This document shows, piece by piece, positions 1 to 5,405 of a stretch of DNA of 5,405 bases. Numbering within the stretch: the stretch's first letter is position 1; the number at the start of each line of letters is the position of its first letter. Location of the stretch: positions 1-5,405 of the forward strand of contig JAPUGN010000070.1 in the NCBI GenBank assembly GCA_027298165.1. Reading direction: 5' to 3'. The notes under the pieces are model-generated. The model saw only the letters and a program-made list of their open reading frames with translations. It ran no database searches and was not told the origin of the DNA. Source of the stretch: Nitrospinota bacterium. GTDB taxonomy: Bacteria; Nitrospinota; Nitrospinia; Nitrospinales; Nitrospinaceae. The translations under genes were made by a program, and so were the position numbers.

Positions 1-248
1 CAGAGCTCCTTCACCGGCGCGAACAGGTTCGACACGGCCAACTCTTCCAGATAGGAATCCTTCAGCCAGCAATTGTGCATGTAGAGGATCTCGATCCCCG
101 GAACCGCCATGCCTTCCGCCACCTCGATGGCAATCGGGTAGCTGAAACGCCGTTGGGATAAATCGAGGGTCTTTTTGTCCTTGCTCAGACCCTTTTTGAT
201 CCAGCGGCGGATCCAGGTCAGATCCTCCAGATTTACTTTGTGTGCCAT
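1..248 (-). CDS. Unrecognised protein, N-terminal 82 residues (runs off left edge)
   Basis: An open frame begins at an ATG whose first base is at 248 and runs uninterrupted to the window edge, so the C-terminus is missing. The visible 82 residues start MAHKVNLEDLTWIRRWIKKG. They are rich in Lys/Arg in the first 35 positions, contain Trp12, Trp16 and Trp61, and have a more hydrophobic stretch from about 38 to 57 that includes IAIEVAEGMAVPGIEILYMH. There is no signal peptide or membrane segment, so a cytoplasmic protein is likely. Codon choice (CTG, CGC, ATC, GCC) resembles the other genes here, which supports real coding. The Shine-Dalgarno match is weak (CGAGCAG just upstream). The gene is divergent from the peptide-binding lipoprotein gene and has a promoter-like sequence at 276-303. 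I do not recognise the family and assign no function. Confidence 0.7.
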   Translation of the reverse strand, partial: MAHKVNLEDLTWIRRWIKKGLSKDKKTLDLSQRRFSYPIAIEVAEGMAVPGIEILYMHNCWLKDSYLEELAVSNLFAPVKEL

Positions 249-275
249 AACTGCTCGAATGATGGGAAAACGATG

Positions 276-303
276 ATTTTATCGAGTCTCATGGAAAAGT
301 AAA
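276..303 (-). promoter_or_regulatory. Candidate sigma-70-type promoter for the left-edge gene
   Basis: On the minus strand, TTTACT (303-298) is followed after 16 bp by TAAAAT (281-276). These match the TTGACA and TATAAT consensus at four and five of six positions. The predicted start of transcription would lie near 269, leaving a leader of about 20 nt before the ATG at 248. The position in a divergent intergenic gap fits. This is a match by eye in AT-rich DNA, so chance is a real alternative. Confidence 0.35.
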
Positions 304-352
304 GGAATTATCTCAATATATTAAAACCCGGTTGGGACACGCCTTTGACAGT

Positions 353-367
353 GGTATCCTTCATACC
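353..367 (+). promoter_or_regulatory. Small hairpin immediately before the likely start codon of the binding-protein gene
   Basis: GGTAT (353-357) and ATACC (363-367) are perfect inverted repeats around a 5-nt loop CCTTC. They end one base before the ATG at 369. In the mRNA this stem would occupy the place where a Shine-Dalgarno sequence would sit, and no good one is visible there. It may limit translation from that ATG, may argue for the upstream TTG at 345, or may be a chance dyad, since five base pairs is short. Confidence 0.3.
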
Positions 368-368
368 G

Positions 369-2000
369 ATGAAGACGGTACGCCATATCGGCCGACCCTC
401 TGTCCACTTCGGGCTGGGGCTGGGGGCCTGGGTCCTGGCCACCTTGTTAGGGCTGGCCGCCTGTTCCGGAGAACCCTCGGCGATGGCCGAGCGGACTCTG
501 CGGATGGCCCTGACCACAGAGCCCCCCACTCTCGACTGGTCCCTGGCAACCGATGGCGTATCCTTCAACGTGCTGACCAATATCATGGAGGGGCTGACCC
601 AGTACAACGAGCGGTTGGAACCCGTGCCCGCCATTGCCAGGAGCTGGGAATTTTCCGAAGGCGGCCGGGTGATCACCTACACCTTGCGCGATGATGTGAC
701 CTGGACCGACGGCAAGCCGGTGACCGCTCAGGATTTCGAGTATTCATGGAAGCGCCTGCTCAATCCCGCCACTGCGGCGCAGTATGCCTATTTCCTGTTC
801 GATATCGAAAACGCCTACGAATACAATTCCGGCACCCTGAAAGATGCCCGCCGGGTGGGCGTGAAAGCGCTTTCCCCCACCCTCCTGCAGGTGCGGCTAA
901 AACGGCCGGTCATTTATTTTCCCAGCCTCACCACCTTCATGGTCACCTTTCCGCAACGCCAGGATGTAATCGAACGATACGGCGACCATTGGACCGACCC
1001 GGAGCATATCGTCACCAACGGTCCGTTCACGCTCGAAGAATGGCACCACGAATACAAACTGGTGCTCCAGACCAACCCGGACTATTATGACGCCCGACCC
1101 GCGCTGGACCGTGTGCTCATGTATGTCGTGCGGAATCCGACTACAGAACTGACCCTGTACGAAACCGGCGAACTGGACCTGGCGGAACTGCCGCCGGTGG
1201 CCATCCCGCATTACCGGACCCACGCAGAGTACATAAACCTTCCCGTCCTGCGCGGGTATTACTACGGGTTCAACGTGAAAAAACCGCCGTTCGACGACCC
1301 CCGGGTAAGGCGGGGGCTGGCCCACGCCATTGACCGCTCACGCATTCCCCTTATCCTGAAAGGCGGCGAGTGGCCCACGGCTTCGTGGATACCCAAGGGC
1401 ATGTTCGGGTATAATCCCGAACTCGGCCCGAAATTCAATCCCGAAAAAGCGCGGGCCCTGCTGGCGGAGGCGGGGTATCCCGGCGGAAAGGGGTTCCCGG
1501 CATTCAACGTGGCCTATAACACCGACCCGACCCACCGCCTGATCGCCCAGTTCGTGCAGGCGCAATGGAAAGAGCACCTGGGACTGAACGTTGGACTGGA
1601 AGATCAGGAGTGGAAGGTGTATTTGAAAAAATTGGATGTCGACCCGCCGCCGGTGTTTCGACTGGGCTGGGGAGCCGATTTTCCGGACCCCGACAATTTC
1701 ATGAACCTGTTCATTTCCACCAGCGGCCAGAATCGCCTTCAATGGAAAAATGAGCGGTATGACCGGTTGGTGGCCCAGGGAGCGGCGGAACAGGATCCCA
1801 AAATGCGCCAGGCCATTTATGACGAAGCGCAAATTTTGTTAACGGAGACGGACTCGGCTATAATCTCCTTGTTTGTGAGCGCGCAAAACTTGCTGGTGAA
1901 ACCTTACGTGCAGAATCTGGATATCAACGCCATGGAATGGGTGTATTTGAAACGTGTGCGCCTGACGGACAATACACCCGCCGCAACGGAATCCTCATGA
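369..2000 (+). CDS. Peptide ABC transporter substrate-binding lipoprotein (OppA/DppA type, SBP family 5)
   Basis: This is a 543-residue extracytoplasmic solute-binding protein, the usual size for the oligopeptide-binding family. From the ATG at 369 it has a basic N-terminus (MKTVRHIGR), a hydrophobic core and a lipobox LAAC with Cys32, so it should be lipid-anchored on the outer face of a membrane. Family hallmarks follow in order: EPPTLD at 51-56, LEPVPAIARSW at 83-93, TWTDGKPVTAQDFEYSWKR at 111-129, TNGPFTLEEW at 216-225, FDDPRVRRGLAHAIDR at 308-323, and GWGADFPDPDNF at 433-444. In E. coli OppA the Asp of the corresponding motif binds the peptide amino group; here that would be Asp437. A TTG at 345 in the same frame, with a GGGA 7 nt before it, would add eight residues; I prefer the ATG because it gives a standard signal peptide. 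No permease or ATPase gene is adjacent. The stop overlaps the start of the downstream glycosyltransferase (ATGA). The ligand is inferred from the family only; peptides are likely, but nickel or other ligands are known in the wider family. Confidence 0.93.
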   Translation: MKTVRHIGRPSVHFGLGLGAWVLATLLGLAACSGEPSAMAERTLRMALTTEPPTLDWSLATDGVSFNVLTNIMEGLTQYNERLEPVPAIARSWEFSEGGRVITYTLRDDVTWTDGKPVTAQDFEYSWKRLLNPATAAQYAYFLFDIENAYEYNSGTLKDARRVGVKALSPTLLQVRLKRPVIYFPSLTTFMVTFPQRQDVIERYGDHWTDPEHIVTNGPFTLEEWHHEYKLVLQTNPDYYDARPALDRVLMYVVRNPTTELTLYETGELDLAELPPVAIPHYRTHAEYINLPVLRGYYYGFNVKKPPFDDPRVRRGLAHAIDRSRIPLILKGGEWPTASWIPKGMFGYNPELGPKFNPEKARALLAEAGYPGGKGFPAFNVAYNTDPTHRLIAQFVQAQWKEHLGLNVGLEDQEWKVYLKKLDVDPPPVFRLGWGADFPDPDNFMNLFISTSGQNRLQWKNERYDRLVAQGAAEQDPKMRQAIYDEAQILLTETDSAIISLFVSAQNLLVKPYVQNLDINAMEWVYLKRVRLTDNTPAATESS

Positions 2001-2947
2001 CCGAACTTTATTCCTATTCTCTCGAACTGTCCATCGTGGTGGTGACGTACAACTCCCGCGATCACGTGCCGGGGTGCCTGGAGTCGGTGAGCCGCGCCGC
2101 TGGAAATTTCGACCACGAAATCATCGTGGTGGATAACGCCTCAGAGGACGGCACCCCCGAGCGGGTCCGCCAGCAATTCCCGAACGTGCGATTGTTCACC
2201 AACCGTGACAATCGCGGCCACGCGCAGGGCAATAATCAGGGAATGGTGGCATCGCGGGGCCGGTATATTCTGTTGTTGAACCCGGATACGGTGGTCCAGC
2301 CGGGAGCCCTGCTGGCCATGATTCAGGAAATGAAGCACTCTCCCGGAATCGGCCTTTTGGGTTGCCGCCTGCTGAACGCCGACGGCAGTCTGCAAAAGTC
2401 CTTCGGTTTCGAGGTGAGCTTCCTCAACGAAGCGGTGCGGAAATTTTTCTTCAACCTATGGGACAATCACCGGTTCCCTCCCGCCGGCTGGGTTCTGAAG
2501 ATGTTGCATTCCCGTAAACGGGAGGTGGCCTGGGTCAAGGGGGCGTGCATGCTCCTGTGCCGTCAGGCGGTGTTCGATGCGGAGCTGATGGATGAAAACT
2601 TTTTCATGTATCTGGAAGACGCCGACCTGAGCCGCCGCCTCCGCCAACTGGGCTGGAAGGTCCGCTACACACCGGAAGCCGAAGTGATCCATTTCGGCGG
2701 CGGGAGCACCGGGTCCAATCCCGGAAAAGTCGCGTTGGAACACCGCCGGAGTCAACTCCATTATTTCAAAAAACACCTCGGACACACCCGCCTCAACGCG
2801 CTGAAATACTACCTGCGCCTCAAGATGAGAAAAAATATTTTATGGTTGAACGTCAGGCAGTGGGTCGGCTGGGGTTCCCGGGAACAGCTCGCGGAACAGA
2901 AATTATATCTGCAGGAAATTCTATCACTGACACGGAATTTTCACTAG
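1997..2947 (+). CDS. Family 2 glycosyltransferase, WbbL/rhamnosyltransferase-like
   Basis: This 316-residue GT-A fold glycosyltransferase probably moves an activated sugar onto a lipid-linked or polysaccharide acceptor at the inner face of the cytoplasmic membrane. GT2 motifs are all present: SIVVVTYNS (12-20), VVDNASEDG (44-52), NRG with GNNQG (72-82), LLLNPD (92-97, the DXD-equivalent nucleotide-sugar and metal site), WVKGACMLL (179-187), ENFFMYLEDADL (200-211, with the ED pair expected to supply the catalytic base) and HFGGGST (232-238). The tail from about 255 is basic and may bind membrane. I chose the ATG at 1997, which overlaps the stop of the preceding gene as ATGA and has CGGAA 5-6 nt before it. 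An in-frame start at 1937 would lie wholly inside the preceding gene and add 20 residues outside the family fold. The overlap suggests translational coupling. The last 95 bases also encode, antisense, the end of the convergent GT9 gene. The exact sugar and acceptor cannot be read from sequence. Confidence 0.93.
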   Translation: MTELYSYSLELSIVVVTYNSRDHVPGCLESVSRAAGNFDHEIIVVDNASEDGTPERVRQQFPNVRLFTNRDNRGHAQGNNQGMVASRGRYILLLNPDTVVQPGALLAMIQEMKHSPGIGLLGCRLLNADGSLQKSFGFEVSFLNEAVRKFFFNLWDNHRFPPAGWVLKMLHSRKREVAWVKGACMLLCRQAVFDAELMDENFFMYLEDADLSRRLRQLGWKVRYTPEAEVIHFGGGSTGSNPGKVALEHRRSQLHYFKKHLGHTRLNALKYYLRLKMRKNILWLNVRQWVGWGSREQLAEQKLYLQEILSLTRNFH

Positions 2948-4040
2948 CGGCGGGCTGGGGCATTGCCCGGGGCAACTCGGCCTGCAACGCCTGCCAGACC
3001 TCGTCCACCGTAATGGCCTTCAGACACCGGTTGTCGTCGCACTTCGGAAACTTGCCGTCGTTGTAGCAGGGAGAACATTCGATCTTCTTGAACAACGTCG
3101 TGTGCGACGGCAGGGGATCGCCGTACCGTTTGGGATGGGTCGGCCCCCAGAGGGAATAAGTGGGCACGCCCATCGCCATGGCGATATGAATGGGAGCACT
3201 GTCGTTGCCCACCAGCAAACGGGACCGCCGGAGGATCGACGCCTTTTGGCCGAAACTCAAGGCGCGGGTATCGATACATTGCGGATAGCGCTCCAGAATG
3301 GGCTGGATCACCGCGCCGTCGTCCGGTCCGGCGATCAAAACAATGCGATAAGGACCGTCCATCTTAAACCGGTCGATCAGTGCGATAAAATTCTCCACCG
3401 GCCAGAGGCGGTTCAGCATGGTTTGTTTGATGTTCCTGCCGCCGCCGGGAGCCAGTGCGATCACCGCCTCCCCGGTACCGATCCGGTGTTCCTCGACAAA
3501 GGAATCCAGAAAACGGTCTTCCTTCTCCGAAATGTAGTAATAGCTTTTCCGGTAGCGGACCGGCTTGCCCACCGCCCGCAACAAATCCAGGTAAGCTTCC
3601 CGATTGTTCCGGTCCTTTTGGGTTCGCACCCGATGTGTCAGAAACAGGCCTTCCCGATTCCGCCCGAATCCCACACGAACCGGAATGCGGCACAAAAACG
3701 CCAGCAGATTGAACGGCCAAGCCCAGTGTAAAACGAACACCTGATCGAACTTCTGCTTGCGCAACAAAGCGATCAGGCGGAACACTTCCCGCAGGCGGGA
3801 GAACCAACCTGCTTTATAGATCGCATCAGTGTCGGCCAGAATGAATTGATCGATATTGGGATTTTCTTGGACGGTATAAAAAATCCGTTGCGAAACCAGC
3901 AGTGAGACTTTGGATCGAGGAAAGTTCTGACGCACACCCTCAAAAAAAGCCGAGGCCATCACCAGATCGCCTACGGCCCCCAGCTTGATCATCAGAATTT
4001 TTTGGTCGGGCCCGCCAGAGGGCCGGATGGCTTGATCCAT
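2853..4040 (-). CDS. Glycosyltransferase family 9 (ADP-heptose:LPS heptosyltransferase-like)
   Basis: This 395-residue GT-B glycosyltransferase of the RfaF/WaaF-WaaC family transfers heptose or a related sugar during LPS core or surface glycan assembly at the inner membrane. The N-terminal domain opens with KILMIKLGAVGDLVMAS (14-30) holding the family Asp25. The donor domain shows LAPGGG (196-201), LWPVENFIALID (212-223), VLIAGPDD (234-241) and VGNDSAPIHIAMAMGVP (277-293) followed by LWGPTHPKRYGD (297-308). A four-Cys cluster (Cys322, 325, 334, 339) follows, as in many GT9 proteins. The recognisable fold ends near 357; the remaining 38 or so residues are Pro/Ser/Ala-rich and mostly encoded opposite the end of the GT2 gene. 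I chose the ATG at 4040. A TTG at 4055 would add five residues but has no ribosome site either. Neither start has a clear Shine-Dalgarno, and a perfect palindrome abuts the ATG. The gene lies 92 bp downstream of the DHH gene on the same strand. Heptose specificity is inferred from the family only. Confidence 0.92.
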   Translation of the reverse strand: MDQAIRPSGGPDQKILMIKLGAVGDLVMASAFFEGVRQNFPRSKVSLLVSQRIFYTVQENPNIDQFILADTDAIYKAGWFSRLREVFRLIALLRKQKFDQVFVLHWAWPFNLLAFLCRIPVRVGFGRNREGLFLTHRVRTQKDRNNREAYLDLLRAVGKPVRYRKSYYYISEKEDRFLDSFVEEHRIGTGEAVIALAPGGGRNIKQTMLNRLWPVENFIALIDRFKMDGPYRIVLIAGPDDGAVIQPILERYPQCIDTRALSFGQKASILRRSRLLVGNDSAPIHIAMAMGVPTYSLWGPTHPKRYGDPLPSHTTLFKKIECSPCYNDGKFPKCDDNRCLKAITVDEVWQALQAELPRAMPQPAASENSVSVIEFPADIISVPRAVPGNPSRPTA

Positions 4041-4087
4041 AGTTTCGAAACTCAAATATTTTCAAATACAGTAAATGTTAAGTTTAC
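4041..4087 (-). promoter_or_regulatory. AT-rich region with palindrome and direct repeats upstream of the GT9 gene
   Basis: Directly against the ATG at 4040 lies a perfect 12-bp palindrome, AGTTTCGAAACT (4041-4052). Next come two CAAATA direct repeats (4053-4058 and 4063-4068) spaced 10 bp apart, one helical turn. Then comes an inverted repeat GTAAA/TTTAC (4071-4075 and 4083-4087). On the minus strand TTAACA (4082-4077) resembles a -35 box, but the hexamer 17 bp downstream (TATTTG) is a poor -10. The cluster could be an operator plus promoter for separate control of the GT9 gene, or simply AT-rich spacer DNA. No regulator is identified. Confidence 0.3.
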
Positions 4088-4132
4088 ATCTTTAAGAGTA
4101 ATGGACCCGATGGTGATATGCAATAAAAGTGG
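4041..4132. other. Intergenic gap between the DHH and GT9 genes
   Basis: This 92-bp AT-rich stretch separates two genes on the same strand. I see no stem followed by a T-run that would make a Rho-independent terminator for the DHH gene, so read-through into the GT9 gene is plausible. The half nearest the GT9 gene holds the repeats listed separately (4041-4087). The other half (4088-4132) shows no clear element. Confidence 0.5.
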
Positions 4133-5335
4133 TCAGTTACACTGCTTTTCCAGGAAGCCTACAATGGCGGCCGCCTTCGACCTGAACCGGGATTCTTCCA
4201 TCGGATGAACGCGAAACGACACCGCCCCGGCGTGCCCACCACCGCCCAGATAACGTTCGCCGAAAGCGGATTTCAGAATGGGCTCACATTTTCTCAGATC
4301 GAACTGATTAAAATCAAAAGCTTGGCGAATTTTGAGGAAAATGCAGGGGTGGCCCTCGGCGTTGTTGCCGTTGAAATAAAATAACCCGACCTTGCCCCCT
4401 TTTTTGGGTACCACATTGGCCATCGCATTCCATACCTGAAAAAATTCCGTGTGGCCGCTGTGGAGGGGTCTCCCCGAAATTTGCGCCAGTGAGGAATCCA
4501 GCAAGTTGAGCTCGCCCACTCCCCGGTGCCGAACGATCCTCTGTTTCAACTCGCGGACGTACCGTTCTTGCTCTGAATTCAATCTATTGAGATGAGCCAG
4601 AATTTCAGCGGAGCTTCGAAACAGAACCTTGCCTCCGATCTTTGACCCATTATCATCATCCGCTTCGGTTTCGGCCTTCAGGCTGTCTTCAAAAATACGA
4701 CTCCAATGGTCGTAATCCTCACGCAACGGCACGGCACGTCCGCCGAACGTGTCGGTCAACATCCCCATCAGCAAACTGATGACGATATTACGTTGTTCGA
4801 ATGGCGCCGGTACGTCCGGAAATAAATGATGCAATTCCTGCAACAGTTCGGCGGCTATTTCGGTGCTGGCATTGGCTTTGCGAAACAAATGCACTCCGGT
4901 TTCGGTGATCGCCGCGCTGTCGGTTCCGAAATGATGATCGATTTCGATCGAGGGGATTCCCCGGTTCAGGAAACAGTCATAAAACGTCTCCAACTGCGGC
5001 ACCAGCCGGGCGTGCGCGGTATCGCAAAACACCACCGTATCGACTTCGTTTTGCAGGGACTTCAGTCCGGCTTCGTCCGCCACCACGGCAATGTTGTTGT
5101 CCTGGATGATATCCTTCATGAACTGCAGGTTGGCTTTCAGGGAACTCGGGAAAAACAAGGTGGCTTCTTTTCCCAAGAGACGCAGATACAGACCCAGGGC
5201 GAGCATGGTGCCCAGGGCATCCGCATCGGGGTAGGCGCTGAACAGGAAACGGCGGTTCTGGCGAAACCGCTCGATCGCAAGCTCGCGAGTCTCACGCCAG
5301 CGTTCGCCGGACATGGGAACTTTCAGATTGAGCAT
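4133..5335 (-). CDS. DHH/DHHA1 family phosphoesterase, NrnA-like, with altered motif I
   Basis: This 400-residue cytoplasmic protein has a two-domain DHH architecture. Known relatives hydrolyse short oligonucleotides, pAp or cyclic dinucleotides with Mn2+. The DHH domain shows SAYPDADALGT (33-43, motif I with Asp37 and Asp39), VVFCDTA (101-107, motif II with Asp105), DHH at 133-135 (motif III) and MGMLTDTFGG (190-199, motif IV with Asp195). The DHHA1 domain carries the substrate-binding GGGGH (364-368) followed by AGAVSFRV. The His that normally opens motif I (HxNPDxD) is Ser33. Typical NrnA proteins are about 310-340 residues; the excess lies mainly in a charged segment at about 216-275 between the domains, including the acidic run EADDDNG. 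The ATG at 5335 is preceded by AAGGGG at an 8-nt spacing, a strong ribosome site. The upstream frame stops at 5339, suggesting an operon. DHH family membership is secure; the substrate is not, and activity may be changed. Confidence 0.9.
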   Translation of the reverse strand: MLNLKVPMSGERWRETRELAIERFRQNRRFLFSAYPDADALGTMLALGLYLRLLGKEATLFFPSSLKANLQFMKDIIQDNNIAVVADEAGLKSLQNEVDTVVFCDTAHARLVPQLETFYDCFLNRGIPSIEIDHHFGTDSAAITETGVHLFRKANASTEIAAELLQELHHLFPDVPAPFEQRNIVISLLMGMLTDTFGGRAVPLREDYDHWSRIFEDSLKAETEADDDNGSKIGGKVLFRSSAEILAHLNRLNSEQERYVRELKQRIVRHRGVGELNLLDSSLAQISGRPLHSGHTEFFQVWNAMANVVPKKGGKVGLFYFNGNNAEGHPCIFLKIRQAFDFNQFDLRKCEPILKSAFGERYLGGGGHAGAVSFRVHPMEESRFRSKAAAIVGFLEKQCN

Positions 5336-5338
5336 GAC

Positions 5339-5404
5339 TCAAACCCCTTCCCCTCGGGGGGTCATGGGAATGACAGGATTGGCAGAGCCCGGAAGGCAGG
5401 GCGC
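5339..5404 (-). CDS. Possible C-terminal end of an upstream gene (runs off right edge)
   Basis: One minus-strand frame is open from the window edge to a TGA at 5341-5339, reading 21 residues that end NPVIPMTPRGEGV. The stop sits three bases before the ATG of the DHH gene, and the DHH ribosome site would overlap its last codons, as is common inside operons. A stretch this short can be open by chance; another frame on this strand is also open here. The protein cannot be identified. Confidence 0.35.
   Translation of the reverse strand, partial: APCLPGSANPVIPMTPRGEGV
5344..5349 (-). promoter_or_regulatory. Ribosome binding site of the DHH gene
   Basis: AAGGGG on the minus strand lies 8 nt before the ATG at 5335, inside a longer purine run (5355-5344) that also has GAGGGG. 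It decides in favour of the first ATG over an internal Met codon seven codons later, which lacks a comparable site. It lies within the last codons of the presumed upstream gene. Confidence 0.7.
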
Positions 5405-5405
5405 C

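Larger units (their letters stand above)
249..368. other. Divergent intergenic region
   Basis: This 120-bp gap separates the left-edge minus-strand gene from the plus-strand binding-protein gene, so it should carry promoters for both. The minus-strand candidate is at 276-303. For the plus strand I see a -10-like TATATT at 317-322, but no acceptable -35 hexamer at the usual distance before it. TTGACA at 345-350 is a perfect -35 hexamer but has no matching -10, and it would start transcription inside the coding region. A short inverted repeat closes the gap at 353-367. Confidence 0.5.

Noticed and set aside
345..350. Perfect -35 hexamer TTGACA as the promoter of the binding-protein gene
   Set aside because: At 16-18 bp downstream the best hexamer is GATGAA, a poor -10. 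Transcription would also start after the ATG at 369, leaving no Met start before the signal peptide.
897..1325. Minus-strand open frame of 142 codons opposite the binding-protein gene
   Set aside because: It lies fully antisense to a gene with clear family motifs. Its translation shows no domain, and such frames are common opposite GC-rich genes.
1338..1832. Minus-strand open frame of 164 codons opposite the binding-protein gene
   Set aside because: It is antisense to strongly conserved coding sequence and has no recognisable motif or independent ribosome site.
1937..1996. Upstream start giving the GT2 protein 20 more residues
   Set aside because: The extension (MGVFETCAPDGQYTRRNGIL) lies wholly inside the preceding gene in another frame and precedes the usual GT2 beginning. 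The ATGA overlap start at 1997 is more natural.
3102..3731. Plus-strand open frame of 209 codons opposite the GT9 gene
   Set aside because: It is long, but fully antisense to GT9 sequence that carries all the family motifs. Its translation is His/Gln/Arg-rich without domain features, as expected of an antisense shadow.
4041..4055. TTG start at 4055 for the GT9 gene
   Set aside because: It adds only MSFET, has no ribosome site, and uses a rarer start codon when an ATG follows five codons later. It cannot be excluded.
5361..5374. GTCAT/ATGAC inverted repeat with a 4-nt loop near the right edge
   Set aside because: It is only five base pairs, probably inside the end of an upstream coding region, with no T-run or regulatory context.
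1..5405. Mobile element, CRISPR array, toxin-antitoxin or defence system
   Set aside because: I saw no transposase or integrase motifs, terminal repeats, repeat-spacer pattern or small toxin-like gene pair on either strand.

Overview
The window looks like ordinary chromosomal DNA from a Gram-negative bacterium. A heptosyltransferase-type (GT9) gene implies a lipopolysaccharide-like outer envelope, and the solute-binding protein carries a lipoprotein signal. The DNA is moderately GC-rich with G/C-ending codons in the genes and short AT-rich gaps. The lineage cannot be fixed from this stretch; a Nitrospina-like or deltaproteobacterial-type genome is a low-confidence guess. I see no rRNA, tRNA, insertion sequence, CRISPR array, phage or plasmid signature.

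Layout. The left edge (1-248, minus strand) holds the start of a protein I do not recognise, read outward from a divergent gap of 120 bp. On the plus strand follow two genes that share an ATGA stop/start overlap: an OppA/DppA-type peptide-binding lipoprotein (369-2000) and a family-2 glycosyltransferase of the WbbL/rhamnosyltransferase type (1997-2947). Facing them on the minus strand is a second block. It begins with the probable tail of an unseen gene at the right edge (5339-5404), followed at once by a DHH/DHHA1 phosphoesterase (5335-4133), a 92-bp AT-rich gap, and a GT9 heptosyltransferase-family protein (4040-2853). The two blocks converge, and their last genes overlap tail to tail by 95 bp, with no intergenic space and no recognisable terminator.

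How the genes may work together. The two glycosyltransferases, from GT2 and GT9, point to a role in building surface polysaccharide or LPS core, although they lie on opposite strands. The peptide-binding lipoprotein has no permease or ATPase genes beside it here, so it either serves a transporter encoded elsewhere or acts alone. The DHH protein resembles the NrnA group (nanoRNase/pAp phosphatase) but has Ser where the first metal-binding His is expected, plus a long acidic and charged insertion, so its activity is uncertain.

I did not find a convincing undescribed system. The points most worth a second look are the 95-bp convergent coding overlap, the altered DHH motif I, the perfect palindrome abutting the GT9 start codon, and the small hairpin just before the likely start of the binding-protein gene.
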